DNA from: Lutimonas halocynthiae
Lineage (GTDB): Bacteria; Bacteroidota; Bacteroidia; Flavobacteriales; Flavobacteriaceae
Direction: 5' to 3'
DNA: 64,000 nucleotides
NCBI RefSeq assembly: GCF_030409835.1
Contig: NZ_JAUFQO010000005.1
Coordinates: forward strand, 152,613-216,612
Shown here: positions 8,631 to 17,718 of the stretch, piece after piece
Layout of the letters: each line of letters opens with the position of its first letter
Position numbering within the stretch: position 1 is the stretch's first letter
Position numbers and translations under genes: made by a program
Notes under the pieces: generated by a model
What the model was told of the DNA's origin: nothing
The model's input: the letters and a program-made list of their open reading frames with translations, nothing else
Databases searched by the model: none

Positions 8631-9137
8631 ATGAATTATTTAAGAATCATCATTACCCTATTTGTATTTAGTATAACAATCAGTTGTAGTAAAGCGGTAG
8701 AACAAAAAGAAACAAATCCATTTACCGGCTTGTGGTCATTAGCTGCTATGGATCAATTGAATCCGGAAACGAATCAATGGGAACAATGGAGAGACGGCAT
8801 GCAGGGTTATATTTTATATGATGATCTAAACAATATGTCAGTTCATCTTACTACTTCGGGTTATCAAGATACTGAGATTCGGTTTGCAAATTTCACGGAT
8901 ACCATTTCTACAGCTGCTTTAAAACACCTGACCGGCTCATATGTTTATGTCGCAAAATATAAGGTTGATAAAGAAGCAGGTACGGTTGAGCACGCCAGAA
9001 TATCTCATTCGAACCCTGGTGACTGGAATGCAGTCGTTAAGAGAAGGTATACTTTTAAAGGAGATACCTTGATCTTACAGCCAGTTGAAAAGGCAAATTC
9101 AGGCTTAAGGTTAAAGTGGGTAAAAGACAAAAATTAG
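8631..9137 (+). CDS. Lipocalin-like lipoprotein
   Basis: A 168-residue lipoprotein with lipobox ITISC (Cys20). The mature part begins NPFTGLWSLAAMD, continues with a Q-x-G-Y-I-L-Y-D motif and a series of predicted beta strands, and ends with GDTLILQP and LRLKWVKDK. This is the layout of lipocalin-like/DUF-type single beta-barrel proteins. Ligand and role are unknown. Confidence 0.65.
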   Translation: MNYLRIIITLFVFSITISCSKAVEQKETNPFTGLWSLAAMDQLNPETNQWEQWRDGMQGYILYDDLNNMSVHLTTSGYQDTEIRFANFTDTISTAALKHLTGSYVYVAKYKVDKEAGTVEHARISHSNPGDWNAVVKRRYTFKGDTLILQPVEKANSGLRLKWVKDKN

Positions 9138-9155
9138 ATTGTAATAGTCACTAAT

Positions 9156-9638
9156 ATGGAAATGGAATATTATACATTGGCACGGGTTGTTCATGTGATT
9201 GCTGTCATCTTATGGATCGGCGGAGTCAGCATGGTAACAACCGTTTTGATACCGGCCATCAAAAAATTAAAATCCAAGGAAGATCAAATCAAGACATTCG
9301 AGCAGATCGAAGGTAGGTTTGCAGTCCAGGCCAAGGTAACAACCTTACTCACTGGAATAACTGGTTTTTATATGCTGTATGCCATAGATGGATGGGACCG
9401 ATACTTAAACCTTAAGTTTTGGTGGATTCATGCCATGACCTTGGTTTGGGTCTTATTTACATTGGTTTTATACGTTTTAGAACCATTGGTATTACACAAA
9501 TTATTTAGAAAATATGCAGAAATAAATCCCGGTAAAACTTTCTCTATTATGCACAAGGCACATTGGTTCTTACTCTTATTGAGTTTGATTACAACTGCAG
9601 GTGTCGTAGCAGGAAGTCACGGCTGGTTTCTCTTTTAA
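9156..9638 (+). CDS. Integral membrane protein, DUF2269/CopD-like
   Basis: A 160-residue protein with four predicted membrane helices. The first contains ARVVHVIAVILWIGGVSM, with the His and Gly pattern of CopD/DUF2269 membrane proteins; a conserved His is also seen in helix three (WWIHAMTLVW) and before helix four (MHKAHWF). Related proteins bind copper or heme, but that is not established for this one. It sits between a lipoprotein and an exported DUF1028 protein with 18-base gaps, suggesting co-transcription. Confidence 0.65.
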   Translation: MEMEYYTLARVVHVIAVILWIGGVSMVTTVLIPAIKKLKSKEDQIKTFEQIEGRFAVQAKVTTLLTGITGFYMLYAIDGWDRYLNLKFWWIHAMTLVWVLFTLVLYVLEPLVLHKLFRKYAEINPGKTFSIMHKAHWFLLLLSLITTAGVVAGSHGWFLF

Positions 9639-9656
9639 CACTTTAATTAAACAGAT

Positions 9657-10652
9657 ATGAAAATAACACTAACTAGAACCTTATTTTTAATTTTAACAAG
9701 TATCACCATGTTTCAAACAAATGCACAGCGCGTTTATAAAGATGCTTTCGCCCATACCTTTTCTATTGTAGCCAAAGATGAAGTCACAGGTGAAATGGCT
9801 GTGGCGGTACAAAGTCATTGGTTCGCGGTAGGCACGATCGTTTCATGGGGCCAATCAGGTGTTGGAGTTGTCGCTACCCAATCATTTGTAAACCCGGCCT
9901 TAGGTCCGGAAGGATTGAAATTGATGGATGAGGGCAAGAGTGCTCCAGAAGTACTTGACCTATTAATTGCACAAGATGAAGGCAGGGATGTCAGGCAGGT
10001 AGCTATGTTGGATGTCAATGGTAAAGTTAGTGCCTATACCGGTAAGAAATGCATTGAATCTGCCAGTCATTATGTTGGTGAAAACTTTTCTGTTCAAGCC
10101 AATATGATGCTCAATGATGAAGTGGTTCCGGCTATGGTTCGCGCTTTTGAAGAGCATAAAAATTTACCTTTAGGAGATCGTGTTTTAAAGGTCTTGATAG
10201 CTGCTCAAGAAGCAGGTGGAGATATCCGTGGACAGCAATCAGCTGCTTTGATTGTAGTCAATGCAGAAAAAGTAAAAGAACCATGGCTGGATAAGAAAAT
10301 TGACCTGAGAGTGGATGATCATCAGGCACCTTTAGAAGAGCTGGAAAGGTTGTTAAAGGTACACAAGGCATTTGCCCACCTTAATCGTGGTGACGTTGCC
10401 ATGGAAGAAGGGGATATGAAACTGGCACTTGATGAATACGGAGCTGCAGAAAAGATGTTTCCCGATAATTTGGAAATGAAGTATTGGAAGGCAGTTACCC
10501 TTGCAAACAATAACCGTCTGGATGAAGCTTTGCCTATTTTTAAACAGGTTTTTGCAAAAGATGAAAATTGGCGGGAATTAACCAGAAGGCTTCCAGCCTC
10601 TGGATTGCTGACCATCCCAGCAACAGATATTGAAAGTATTCTTGATTTATAG
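9657..10652 (+). CDS. Exported DUF1028 protein with C-terminal TPR-like region
   Basis: A 331-residue protein with a signal peptide ending near NAQ. The mature N-terminus AFAHTFSIVAKDEVTGEMAV and the ensuing QSHWFAVGTIVSWGQSGVG and ATQSFVNPALGPEGL motifs define DUF1028, a family with the Ntn-hydrolase fold. Residues from about 230 to the end (AHLNRGDVAMEEGDMKLALDEYGAAEKMF and after) read as tetratricopeptide-like helices. The function of DUF1028 is not established; amidohydrolase activity is a family-level guess. Confidence 0.8.
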   Translation: MKITLTRTLFLILTSITMFQTNAQRVYKDAFAHTFSIVAKDEVTGEMAVAVQSHWFAVGTIVSWGQSGVGVVATQSFVNPALGPEGLKLMDEGKSAPEVLDLLIAQDEGRDVRQVAMLDVNGKVSAYTGKKCIESASHYVGENFSVQANMMLNDEVVPAMVRAFEEHKNLPLGDRVLKVLIAAQEAGGDIRGQQSAALIVVNAEKVKEPWLDKKIDLRVDDHQAPLEELERLLKVHKAFAHLNRGDVAMEEGDMKLALDEYGAAEKMFPDNLEMKYWKAVTLANNNRLDEALPIFKQVFAKDENWRELTRRLPASGLLTIPATDIESILDL

Positions 10653-10724
10653 AATTGCTGAGAATAGTTTGGAGGTTTTTAAATTTGACTTTAGATGATT
10701 AAATATTATCTTAATCCCTAGGGA

Positions 10725-11141
10725 ATGATGACCTGGTTTAACCAAATATGTAAACAAATGGAAAAACGATTGGACCTGAATAAAGAAAATGCAATTGCCT
10801 TTTATAGAATGGCCTATGAAGGGGATCCAAGAAAAGCAGTTGAATTATTTGTTGGTGATCAGTATATTCAACATAATCCGCTGGTAGGAGACGGGAAGCA
10901 GTCATTTATTGACTATTTTGAAAGAATGCATGCCGAGTATCCTGAGAAATCAATTGAATTTGTCAGAGGAATAACAGAAGGAGAACTAGTGGCTTTGCAT
11001 ACACATCAGGTATGGCCAGGCAATGATCAATACGTGACAATGGATTTTTTTAGATTTGATGAGCACGGTAAGATTGTTGAGCACTGGGATGCGATGCAGC
11101 AGATCCCTGAAACGTCTGCTCATAATAATACCATGTATTAA
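10725..11141 (+). CDS. SnoaL-like/NTF2-fold protein
   Basis: A 138-residue protein of the NTF2-like superfamily. The segments NAIAFYRMAYEGDPRKAVE, YIQHNPLVGDGKQSFIDYF and DFFRFDEHGKIVEHWDAMQ are typical of SnoaL-type polyketide cyclase-like proteins, which include many small stand-alone enzymes and binding proteins of unknown substrate. Starts at 10725, 10728 or 10758 are all possible; family similarity begins after the last of these. Confidence 0.75.
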   Translation: MMTWFNQICKQMEKRLDLNKENAIAFYRMAYEGDPRKAVELFVGDQYIQHNPLVGDGKQSFIDYFERMHAEYPEKSIEFVRGITEGELVALHTHQVWPGNDQYVTMDFFRFDEHGKIVEHWDAMQQIPETSAHNNTMY

Positions 11142-11215
11142 ATGATAAGTAGGTCAACACTTCGTTCTAGTGTATCTAATGTAAAAAAGAATCAAAAAAA
11201 CAATAAAGAAATAAT

Positions 11216-12148
11216 ATGAAATGTAAGCTTTTTACACTCCTGTTCGTGGGCAGTTTGAGCCTTATGGTTGCTCAAGAAAAACTTCCAATCATAGATATGC
11301 ACGTGCATTCTTATGACTATGATTCAGCCACATTAAAGGAGATTGAATTTAATGGGATTAAAGATTTTTACGGTCATGAAGGGGCGTTAAGCAAAGAGGA
11401 ACATTTTAAGGAGACTTATGAGCGATTTAGAAAATATAATATAACCAAAGCAGTAGTAAGTGGTTCGTTAGAAAGTGTTCAGTATTGGAAAGAGCACGAT
11501 GTTGATAACAGGATTATACGGGGCATTTTTATGGCATCTTCGAAAGATGAAGGCATGAATCCTGCCCTTTTTGAAAAACTGGTAAAAGATGGAACGATTC
11601 AGGTATTTGGTGAAATAGGCCCCTATTATTCAGGGAGTACTTTAAGTGATGCTGAATGGGAGCCCTACCTCACTATTTGCGAACAATATGATATTCCAGT
11701 GGCAGTGCATACTGGAGGGGGCGAGCCAGGAGGAACTTATACCTGGTCACCAAAGGCAAGGTTACGTTTAGGAGATCCTTATCTTATTGAAGATGCTTTG
11801 GTAAAACATCCCAAGTTAAGAATCTATATGATGCATGCAGGAGGTGAAGATTGGCCTGAACACGCTATCAGATTGATGGACTATTATCCAAGGTTGTATA
11901 CAGATATAGCAGTGATGTTGTGGGTCAATAACAATACAAAAAGGTTTATAAAAAACTTTTTAAGAAATGCAAAGGAAGCAGGCTATCTGGATCGCGTGAT
12001 GTTTGGTTCAGATCAAATGTTCTGGCCAGATGCGATTGATCGGTCAATAGACTATCTCAATAGTATGGAGTTTTTAAGCGAAGAAGATAAGCGTAATATT
12101 CTATATCATAATGCAGCCAAATTTCTGAAATTGGAAGAAGGAAAGTAA
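11216..12148 (+). CDS. Exported amidohydrolase family protein
   Basis: A 310-residue TIM-barrel amidohydrolase with signal peptide (cleavage after VAQ). Metal ligand motifs of the amidohydrolase_2 type are present: IDMHVHSYD near the mature N-terminus, VAVHTGGGEPGG in the middle, MMHAGGEDWPEH and FGSDQMFWPDA with the late Asp. Family members include decarboxylases and lactonases; the substrate is unknown. A 74-base spacer precedes it. Confidence 0.8.
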   Translation: MKCKLFTLLFVGSLSLMVAQEKLPIIDMHVHSYDYDSATLKEIEFNGIKDFYGHEGALSKEEHFKETYERFRKYNITKAVVSGSLESVQYWKEHDVDNRIIRGIFMASSKDEGMNPALFEKLVKDGTIQVFGEIGPYYSGSTLSDAEWEPYLTICEQYDIPVAVHTGGGEPGGTYTWSPKARLRLGDPYLIEDALVKHPKLRIYMMHAGGEDWPEHAIRLMDYYPRLYTDIAVMLWVNNNTKRFIKNFLRNAKEAGYLDRVMFGSDQMFWPDAIDRSIDYLNSMEFLSEEDKRNILYHNAAKFLKLEEGK

Positions 12149-12177
12149 AATATGGGGAATGAATTCTATCAAAAAGT

Positions 12178-12666
12178 ATGATACACCTTATTGTAGGGAA
12201 TACAGGGTCTGGAAAAACGACCTATTCAAATAAGTTAAAACAAGAAACAGGCGGTCTCATATTTAGTATAGACCAATGGAACAAAGCCTTGTTTTTTCCT
12301 GACAAAAAAGAAGATGATGGGCTGGATTGGTTTCTTGAACGCATAGAGCGGGCTGAAGGCCTTATGATCGACTTGATCAAACAATTGGAAGCTTCCGGGA
12401 CCGATGCAATTCTAGATTTAGGACTTTCTAAAGCGACACATCGGAAAAAATTCAGAGACTTTGCGACAGAAAATGGATTTGAGCTAAAAACCCATTTTCT
12501 GGATATTTCCAGAGAAACTAGATTAGAACGAATCTGGCGTCGCAATAAGGAAAAGGGTGCAACCTTTGAATTTGAGGTGACAGATGAGAATTTTGAATTT
12601 ATGGAGAATTGGTTTGAAAGACCAACAGAAGAGGAGATGAAGAATGGAATAATAATTACTGAATAA
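12178..12666 (+). CDS. P-loop kinase-like ATPase
   Basis: A 162-residue P-loop protein: HLIVGNTGSGKTTYSNKL is a Walker A motif directly at the N-terminus, followed by a D-Q-W motif like the acceptor-site Asp of small kinases and an R-x-x-R-x-x-x-R lid region (RLERIWRRNKEKG). This pattern is shared by chloramphenicol phosphotransferase, zeta-toxin and gluconate kinase-like AAA_33 proteins. No antitoxin-like gene is adjacent, so a toxin function is not supported. Confidence 0.7.
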   Translation: MIHLIVGNTGSGKTTYSNKLKQETGGLIFSIDQWNKALFFPDKKEDDGLDWFLERIERAEGLMIDLIKQLEASGTDAILDLGLSKATHRKKFRDFATENGFELKTHFLDISRETRLERIWRRNKEKGATFEFEVTDENFEFMENWFERPTEEEMKNGIIITE

Positions 12667-12676
12667 GGATATCAAA

Positions 12677-14245
12677 ATGTCAGAACCAAATCTAAATTTA
12701 TTTTGGAGCTTGAGAAAGCAAAAAATAACCTATATCATCCTTTTTCTCATGAGCTGGTCTTGCGGCAAGGAGGCAACACAGCCTTTAGATGAGAAGACTG
12801 ATTTTTGTGCAAACATTCACCGCAACGACAGCATTAGTTTAACTGAACAGTTACAAGATGTAAAAAACTTGATGGAGTCTAAAACAGGAGTGTATGTTTT
12901 AGAAGATGGCGCCGGATCAATGATCTCAAGAGCCTGGCTTACCTCATATGCTGAAAAGACAATTGACATACAGTACTTTATTTTTTCAACAGATAATGTG
13001 GGTTTGATCGCCATAGATTATTTGGTTAGAGCTGCTGATCGCGGTGTGAAAATAAGACTATTGGTAGATGATATTATGGTTAATGCTGAAATTGAAGACA
13101 TTTTGACTTTGGACTCGCATGAGAATATTAGCATTAAAATTTACAACCCCGGAGTGAATCTTGGGAAAAGTATTTTTGAAAAAGCGAAAAAGTTTGTCAC
13201 TGAATTTCGATCTGCTAACCAACGCATGCATAATAAAACATTTATAGTTGATCAGCAAGTTGTAATTACCGGAGGCCGCAATATAGCGGATGAATACTTT
13301 GACTATGATCATGAATACAATTTCAGAGACAGAGACGTCTTATTATTAGGGAAAGTGACAAAAGATGTGGCTGTTTCTTTTGATGAATTTTGGAAAGATT
13401 CGTTAAGCGTTCCGATCACAGACTTAAGTGATGCTGTCTCTAACGACTCCATTAATAAAGTAACTTTTGAGCGGCTTCATGAGTATGCTTGTAATCCTGA
13501 AAATTTCTGGCCTCAGGTCAGAACAAAAATAGAAAATTTACCATCTCGTTTCGATGAGATAAAGAACTCCGGTGGCTTAACATGGGTTGATGAGGTTGAA
13601 TTTATTTCAGATATTCCAGGTAAAAATGAAGAAACAAGTGGCCTTGGTGGAGGAGGTGAGACAACAACGGCACTGCTTCAGCTAGTGAAAAGTGCAAAGT
13701 TTTCTCTGGATATTCAAACGCCTTATTTGATTACTTCTGAATTGAGTCAGAACTTATTTCGTGAAGCTGTACAGCGAGGCGTGAAAGTTCGAATCTTGAC
13801 AAATAGCCTGGCTTCAACTGACAATGTTGAGGCTTTTAGTAGTTATCAAACAGACAGGCAAAAACTCCTTGAGACAGGTGTTAGGATATTTGAGTTCAGA
13901 CCTGATGCTGAAGAACGGACTAAGGTGATGACCGGTGAATTACAACGAACCCTAAATCATACACCAATATTTGGTCTACATGCCAAATCGATGGTAATCG
14001 ATGGTCAGGTAACGGTCATAGGAACTTTTAATTTAGATCCTCGAAGTGCCAACCTGAACACTGAATGTATCACGGTAATTCATTCAGAAAAAATTTCAGC
14101 TGGCGTTTTAAAGGGTATGGAGCAAGAATTTCAGCCCGAGAATTCATGGGAAACAACCTTTGAATATAATCCAGATGCTGAGGTGAGTAAAATTAAAAGG
14201 GTTAAAACCTGGACTAGAAAAATTCTACCCAAAGGTATTTTGTAA
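12677..14245 (+). CDS. Phospholipase D family lipoprotein (cardiolipin synthase-like)
   Basis: A 522-residue protein with two HKD motifs: H185-x-K187 to D192 (HNKTFIVD) and H435-x-K437 to D442 (HAKSMVID), each followed by the N-x-D/R-x-x pattern. The arrangement with IQYFIFSTDNVGLIAIDYL before the first motif matches PLD-type cardiolipin synthases such as ClsC/YmdC. The N-terminus ends in a lipobox (FLMSWSC), so it is probably anchored to the envelope. It starts only 11 bases after the P-loop gene. Confidence 0.85.
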   Translation: MSEPNLNLFWSLRKQKITYIILFLMSWSCGKEATQPLDEKTDFCANIHRNDSISLTEQLQDVKNLMESKTGVYVLEDGAGSMISRAWLTSYAEKTIDIQYFIFSTDNVGLIAIDYLVRAADRGVKIRLLVDDIMVNAEIEDILTLDSHENISIKIYNPGVNLGKSIFEKAKKFVTEFRSANQRMHNKTFIVDQQVVITGGRNIADEYFDYDHEYNFRDRDVLLLGKVTKDVAVSFDEFWKDSLSVPITDLSDAVSNDSINKVTFERLHEYACNPENFWPQVRTKIENLPSRFDEIKNSGGLTWVDEVEFISDIPGKNEETSGLGGGGETTTALLQLVKSAKFSLDIQTPYLITSELSQNLFREAVQRGVKVRILTNSLASTDNVEAFSSYQTDRQKLLETGVRIFEFRPDAEERTKVMTGELQRTLNHTPIFGLHAKSMVIDGQVTVIGTFNLDPRSANLNTECITVIHSEKISAGVLKGMEQEFQPENSWETTFEYNPDAEVSKIKRVKTWTRKILPKGIL

Positions 14246-14284
14246 ATTGCTGCATTGAATTTATAAGAACCGCTATAGACATAA

Positions 14285-15163
14285 ATGAACAAGGGGATAA
14301 AGACCATTAATTTTATTGAACTTAATCTGGCAATACTTTTTATAAGTACTTCCGGAGCATTAGGAAGGTTTATAGATTTACCCATACCCCTTACTATAGG
14401 ATTAAGGTCTCTTTTAGGTGGCGTTGCACTTTACTTTTTTTGCAGATGGAAAAAGATAAGTTTTTATGTTGAGGGTCGTGACAGAAAGACAATACTATTA
14501 GGAGGTTTGTTACTGGGCCTTCACTGGATCACTTATTTTTATGCCTTGAGATTGTCAAATGTAGCAATCGGCATGTTGTCATTATTCACTTATCCTGCTA
14601 TAACAGCTGTTTTGGAACCCATTATTCTTAAGACAAAAATTTTAAAAATACATTTGATATTAAGCCTGATGGTGTTGGTAGGCATCTACTTTTTGGTTCC
14701 TGATTTTGATCTGCAAAACGACGATTTTAAAGCAGTTGGTTTTGGTATTTTCTCGGCCTTTTGCTATGCTACCCGGAACATCATCATGAAGAGTAAAATC
14801 AATCATTATGATGGTTCTTTGTTGATGGTATACCAATTACTTGTAATCACCATTGTTTTGAGCCCTTTTGCCTTTGTTCTCGATAGTTCAAATGTGATAG
14901 CATATTTGCCGGCCACAATTGTTTTGGCTTTATTAACCACTTCTATCGGGCATACTTTGTTCTTACATAGTTTAAAGTATTTCTCAACGGTTACGGCAAG
15001 CATAGTGAGTTGCGCGCAACCGGTTTATGGGATCATTATCGGAATGATATTTTTGCATGAATACCCTAAATTGAATACTATTATTGGAGGAGGGATAATT
15101 ATATTTACAGTAATCATAGAAAGTTTGAGAGTGTATAAATTAAATAATTCGGTTCATGATTAA
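14285..15163 (+). CDS. EamA/DMT-family transporter
   Basis: A 292-residue protein with about ten predicted membrane helices in two repeated halves, matching the drug/metabolite transporter (EamA) family. Typical features are the early SGALGRFIDLPIPLTIGLRS segment, LGLHWITYFYALRLSNVAIG and, in the second half, LLTTSIGHTLFLHSLKYFS and IGMIFLHEYP. The substrate is unknown. It overlaps the following VOC gene by 8 bases. Confidence 0.85.
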   Translation: MNKGIKTINFIELNLAILFISTSGALGRFIDLPIPLTIGLRSLLGGVALYFFCRWKKISFYVEGRDRKTILLGGLLLGLHWITYFYALRLSNVAIGMLSLFTYPAITAVLEPIILKTKILKIHLILSLMVLVGIYFLVPDFDLQNDDFKAVGFGIFSAFCYATRNIIMKSKINHYDGSLLMVYQLLVITIVLSPFAFVLDSSNVIAYLPATIVLALLTTSIGHTLFLHSLKYFSTVTASIVSCAQPVYGIIIGMIFLHEYPKLNTIIGGGIIIFTVIIESLRVYKLNNSVHD

Positions 15164-15545
15164 GATCAATCGAATGCACCATATTGCCATTATTTGCAGT
15201 GATTATGAAAGATCAAAGCATTTCTATACGCAGGTGTTAGGGTTTAAAATAGAGCAGGAGATCTACCGTAAGGAGCGGGATTCATTTAAGTTAGATCTTT
15301 CGCTTAATGGGCAGTATATGATTGAACTTTTTTCATTTTCAAATCCGCCAAAGCGATTGACCAGACCAGAAGGGCTTGGATTAAGACACCTGGCTTTTGA
15401 GGTGGATGACCTTGAAGCAAGTATCGAGGAATTGGCCAAGAAGGGTGTGCAAGCTGAACCGGTTAGAGTTGATGACATGACGCACAAGAAGTTTACATTT
15501 TTTTTTGATCCAGATGATTTACCCTTAGAATTATACGAAAGATGA
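15156..15545 (+). CDS. VOC family (glyoxalase-like) protein, YaeR type
   Basis: A 129-residue vicinal-oxygen-chelate protein. MHHIAIICSDYERSKHFYTQ, LGLRHLAFEVDD and FFFDPDDLPLELYER give the metal-binding His, His and Glu positions of the family; the length and ordering resemble the YaeR/SMU1112c subgroup. Metal-dependent lyase or dioxygenase activity is possible but not assigned. It overlaps both neighbours, so the three genes 14285-16162 are translationally coupled. Confidence 0.8.
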   Translation: MIKINRMHHIAIICSDYERSKHFYTQVLGFKIEQEIYRKERDSFKLDLSLNGQYMIELFSFSNPPKRLTRPEGLGLRHLAFEVDDLEASIEELAKKGVQAEPVRVDDMTHKKFTFFFDPDDLPLELYER

Positions 15546-16162
15546 TAGCTATAGATACTTACATTGAGGAATTTTCGACTAAAATCAATCAAGACCAAAA
15601 TCAGCCATGGGAATTGGTTCATAATTTGGAGCCAATTATTGAAGGAATGATCGCCGAACTTGATGATGATTTTATTATTGATAACAGCATTGCCATCCAT
15701 AAAACAGCGAAGATTGAATCAAACGTAATTTTAAAGGGGCCTATAATCATTGGTAAGGATTGTTTTATCGGTGCAAATTCATATTTGAGAAATGGTGTGA
15801 TTTTAGGCGAATCAGCCAGAGTAGGAACAAGCTGCGAAATAAAATCATCTATTATTTTTGATCATAGTGCTGTGGCTCATTTTAATTTTATTGGAGATAG
15901 TATCATTGGTAGTCATGTTAATTTTGAAGCAGGATCTATTACAGCAAATCACTTTAATGAACGTGAAAATAAGGCTATTTTTGTTCTGTATGAGGCTGAT
16001 GTGATCAATACGGGTGTCCACAAATTCGGAGCACTTATAGGGGATGGCACTAAAATAGGAGCCAATGCAGTATTATCTCCTGGCACATTACTACCAAGAA
16101 AATCAATTGTAAAAAGACTTGAACTGATTGAGCAAGTGAGTGTTAATTCTTCTGATGAATAG
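15542..16162 (+). CDS. Left-handed beta-helix acyltransferase-like protein
   Basis: A 206-residue protein dominated by hexapeptide repeats (V-I-L-K-G-P, I-I-G-K-D-C, F-I-G-A-N-S, V-I-L-G-E-S and so on), so it should form a left-handed beta-helix. The stretch HFNFIGDSIIGSHVNFEAGS closely parallels the acetyltransferase half of GlmU, but no nucleotidyltransferase domain is present. It probably transfers an acyl group to a sugar nucleotide or similar substrate. It overlaps the VOC gene by four bases (ATGA). Confidence 0.75.
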   Translation: MIAIDTYIEEFSTKINQDQNQPWELVHNLEPIIEGMIAELDDDFIIDNSIAIHKTAKIESNVILKGPIIIGKDCFIGANSYLRNGVILGESARVGTSCEIKSSIIFDHSAVAHFNFIGDSIIGSHVNFEAGSITANHFNERENKAIFVLYEADVINTGVHKFGALIGDGTKIGANAVLSPGTLLPRKSIVKRLELIEQVSVNSSDE

Positions 16163-16217
16163 CATTTTTTTGACAATTCTTTATTAACTTGAGGAGGAAG
16201 ATTCAAAACGCCTGGTT

Positions 16218-16679
16218 ATGAAACAATTTTTCTTGCTTTGCTTTATTGTGTTATTCACTTCTTGTGCTCATGATAAATCAAGCCCTGAGGAAATTCTTGA
16301 TTCGCATCCATATTTGATTGGGGAGTGGTCAGGAGTTGGAGGTTTTATGCACGTGGATTTTGCTAAATCTATGGGAGAAGTTCCGGTAGAAATTAACATA
16401 GCTGCTTATAACAACATCAGTGCAAAAATCGGAGAAGCCCATTTGATTCAGATTGAAATTGCTAAGGCTAATTACGGTATTGAACTAAGAGGTGTTTTGG
16501 ATGCCAGGATAAAAGAGACTATTGATTTTGAGAAAGACCATGTGGTATTTTTACTGGTTTTACCAGATGAAAATCGTCAAAACTTAAAAGTGATCGATGC
16601 GAATTTTCACGTTAAGTCAAACTACGCATTTGACTTTGGTATGAGGGTTGGCGGGGTCATGCTTAGAAAACAAGAATGA
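16218..16679 (+). CDS. Hypothetical lipoprotein
   Basis: A 153-residue protein with a type II signal peptide (lipobox LFTSC, Cys16). The mature part has LIGEWSGVGGFMHVDF, resembling the first strands of lipocalin-like barrels, followed by alternating hydrophobic segments and few charged clusters. No family could be named. It is followed 7 bases later by the nitrilase gene, suggesting shared transcription. Confidence 0.6.
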   Translation: MKQFFLLCFIVLFTSCAHDKSSPEEILDSHPYLIGEWSGVGGFMHVDFAKSMGEVPVEINIAAYNNISAKIGEAHLIQIEIAKANYGIELRGVLDARIKETIDFEKDHVVFLLVLPDENRQNLKVIDANFHVKSNYAFDFGMRVGGVMLRKQE

Positions 16680-16686
16680 TAGAACT

Positions 16687-17601
16687 ATGAATAATATTAA
16701 AAAGGTGGCAGCGGCTCAGGTATCTCCTGTGTTTTTAAACAAAGAAGAAACCATAGAAAAAGCCTGTAAAGTAATTCTGGAGGCAGGTGCAGCTGGAGCA
16801 GAACTCATTGTTTTTCCGGAGGCTTTTGTTTCGGGTTATCCTGATTGGGTCTGGCTTATTCCAAATAGCAAAGGCGGCGAGCTCAATAAGTTATATGTCG
16901 AACTGGTAGAAAATGCAATTTCAGTTGGAGACACCAGTACGAAAAAGCTTTGCAAAGCTGCTAAAACCGCAGGGATACATGTGGTCATGGGAATGCATGA
17001 ACGAAATTCAGAAACGAGTAATGCCAGTCTTTTTAACAGTTTACTTTTTATAGATGATCAGGGAGAGATTATTGGAAAGCACAGAAAATTAATACCCACT
17101 GGGGGAGAGCGACTTATCTGGGCGCAGGGAGATGGACAGACCTTAAAAGCCTACGATACTTCTGTTGGCAAATTAGCCGGCCTTGTTTGCTGGGAGAATT
17201 TTATGCCCTTGGCTCGAAATTGCATATATGAGCAGGGGGCCCAGATATTGGCTACACCTACCTGGGATAAAAGCCCAAATTGGCTGCAAAGTATGCAGCA
17301 TATAGCGCGTGAAGGGGGGCTATTTATCATTTCTGCGTGTATGCCGCTAAAAATGGATGACATTCCTGATCGTTATGATTTTAAAAAATTATATCCTGAA
17401 GGAAGGGAGTGGGTCAATGTGGGCAATAGTTGCATCATTGCTCCCAATGGAAAATTATTAGCCGGGCCTGTTGAAGCAAAAGAACAGATCGTCTATGCTG
17501 AAATAGACCTAAAGGATATCATACACGCCAAAAGGATGTTTGACGCTACAGGACACTATGCCAGACCAGATGTTTTTGAGTTCAACCTTCGAAAGAAGTA
17601 A
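16687..17601 (+). CDS. Nitrilase (carbon-nitrogen hydrolase family)
   Basis: A 304-residue enzyme with the catalytic triad in place: E45 (VFPEAFVSGYPDW), K134 (GKHRKLIPTGGERL) and C168 (LVCWENFMPLAR). The C-W-E-N-[FY]-M-P-L context is the signature of branch-1 nitrilases that convert nitriles to carboxylic acids and ammonia. An in-frame upstream extension to 16648 overlaps the preceding gene and is not used; the ATG at 16687 matches the family start. Confidence 0.9.
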   Translation: MNNIKKVAAAQVSPVFLNKEETIEKACKVILEAGAAGAELIVFPEAFVSGYPDWVWLIPNSKGGELNKLYVELVENAISVGDTSTKKLCKAAKTAGIHVVMGMHERNSETSNASLFNSLLFIDDQGEIIGKHRKLIPTGGERLIWAQGDGQTLKAYDTSVGKLAGLVCWENFMPLARNCIYEQGAQILATPTWDKSPNWLQSMQHIAREGGLFIISACMPLKMDDIPDRYDFKKLYPEGREWVNVGNSCIIAPNGKLLAGPVEAKEQIVYAEIDLKDIIHAKRMFDATGHYARPDVFEFNLRKK

Positions 17602-17718
17602 TATTTTACGAATATTTTATTAGAATTTAAACTTTTTAATGAGTTAGTTGAATTGACTGGAACTAGAATTTGAGTCGTTTTTATTTAGTAAATTAAGGGT
17701 CTTAATTTGCGATTATTT

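Noticed and set aside
12178..12666. Toxin-antitoxin interpretation of the P-loop protein
   Set aside because: It resembles zeta-toxin-type kinases only at the level of the P-loop; no antitoxin gene lies next to it and close neighbours are unrelated.
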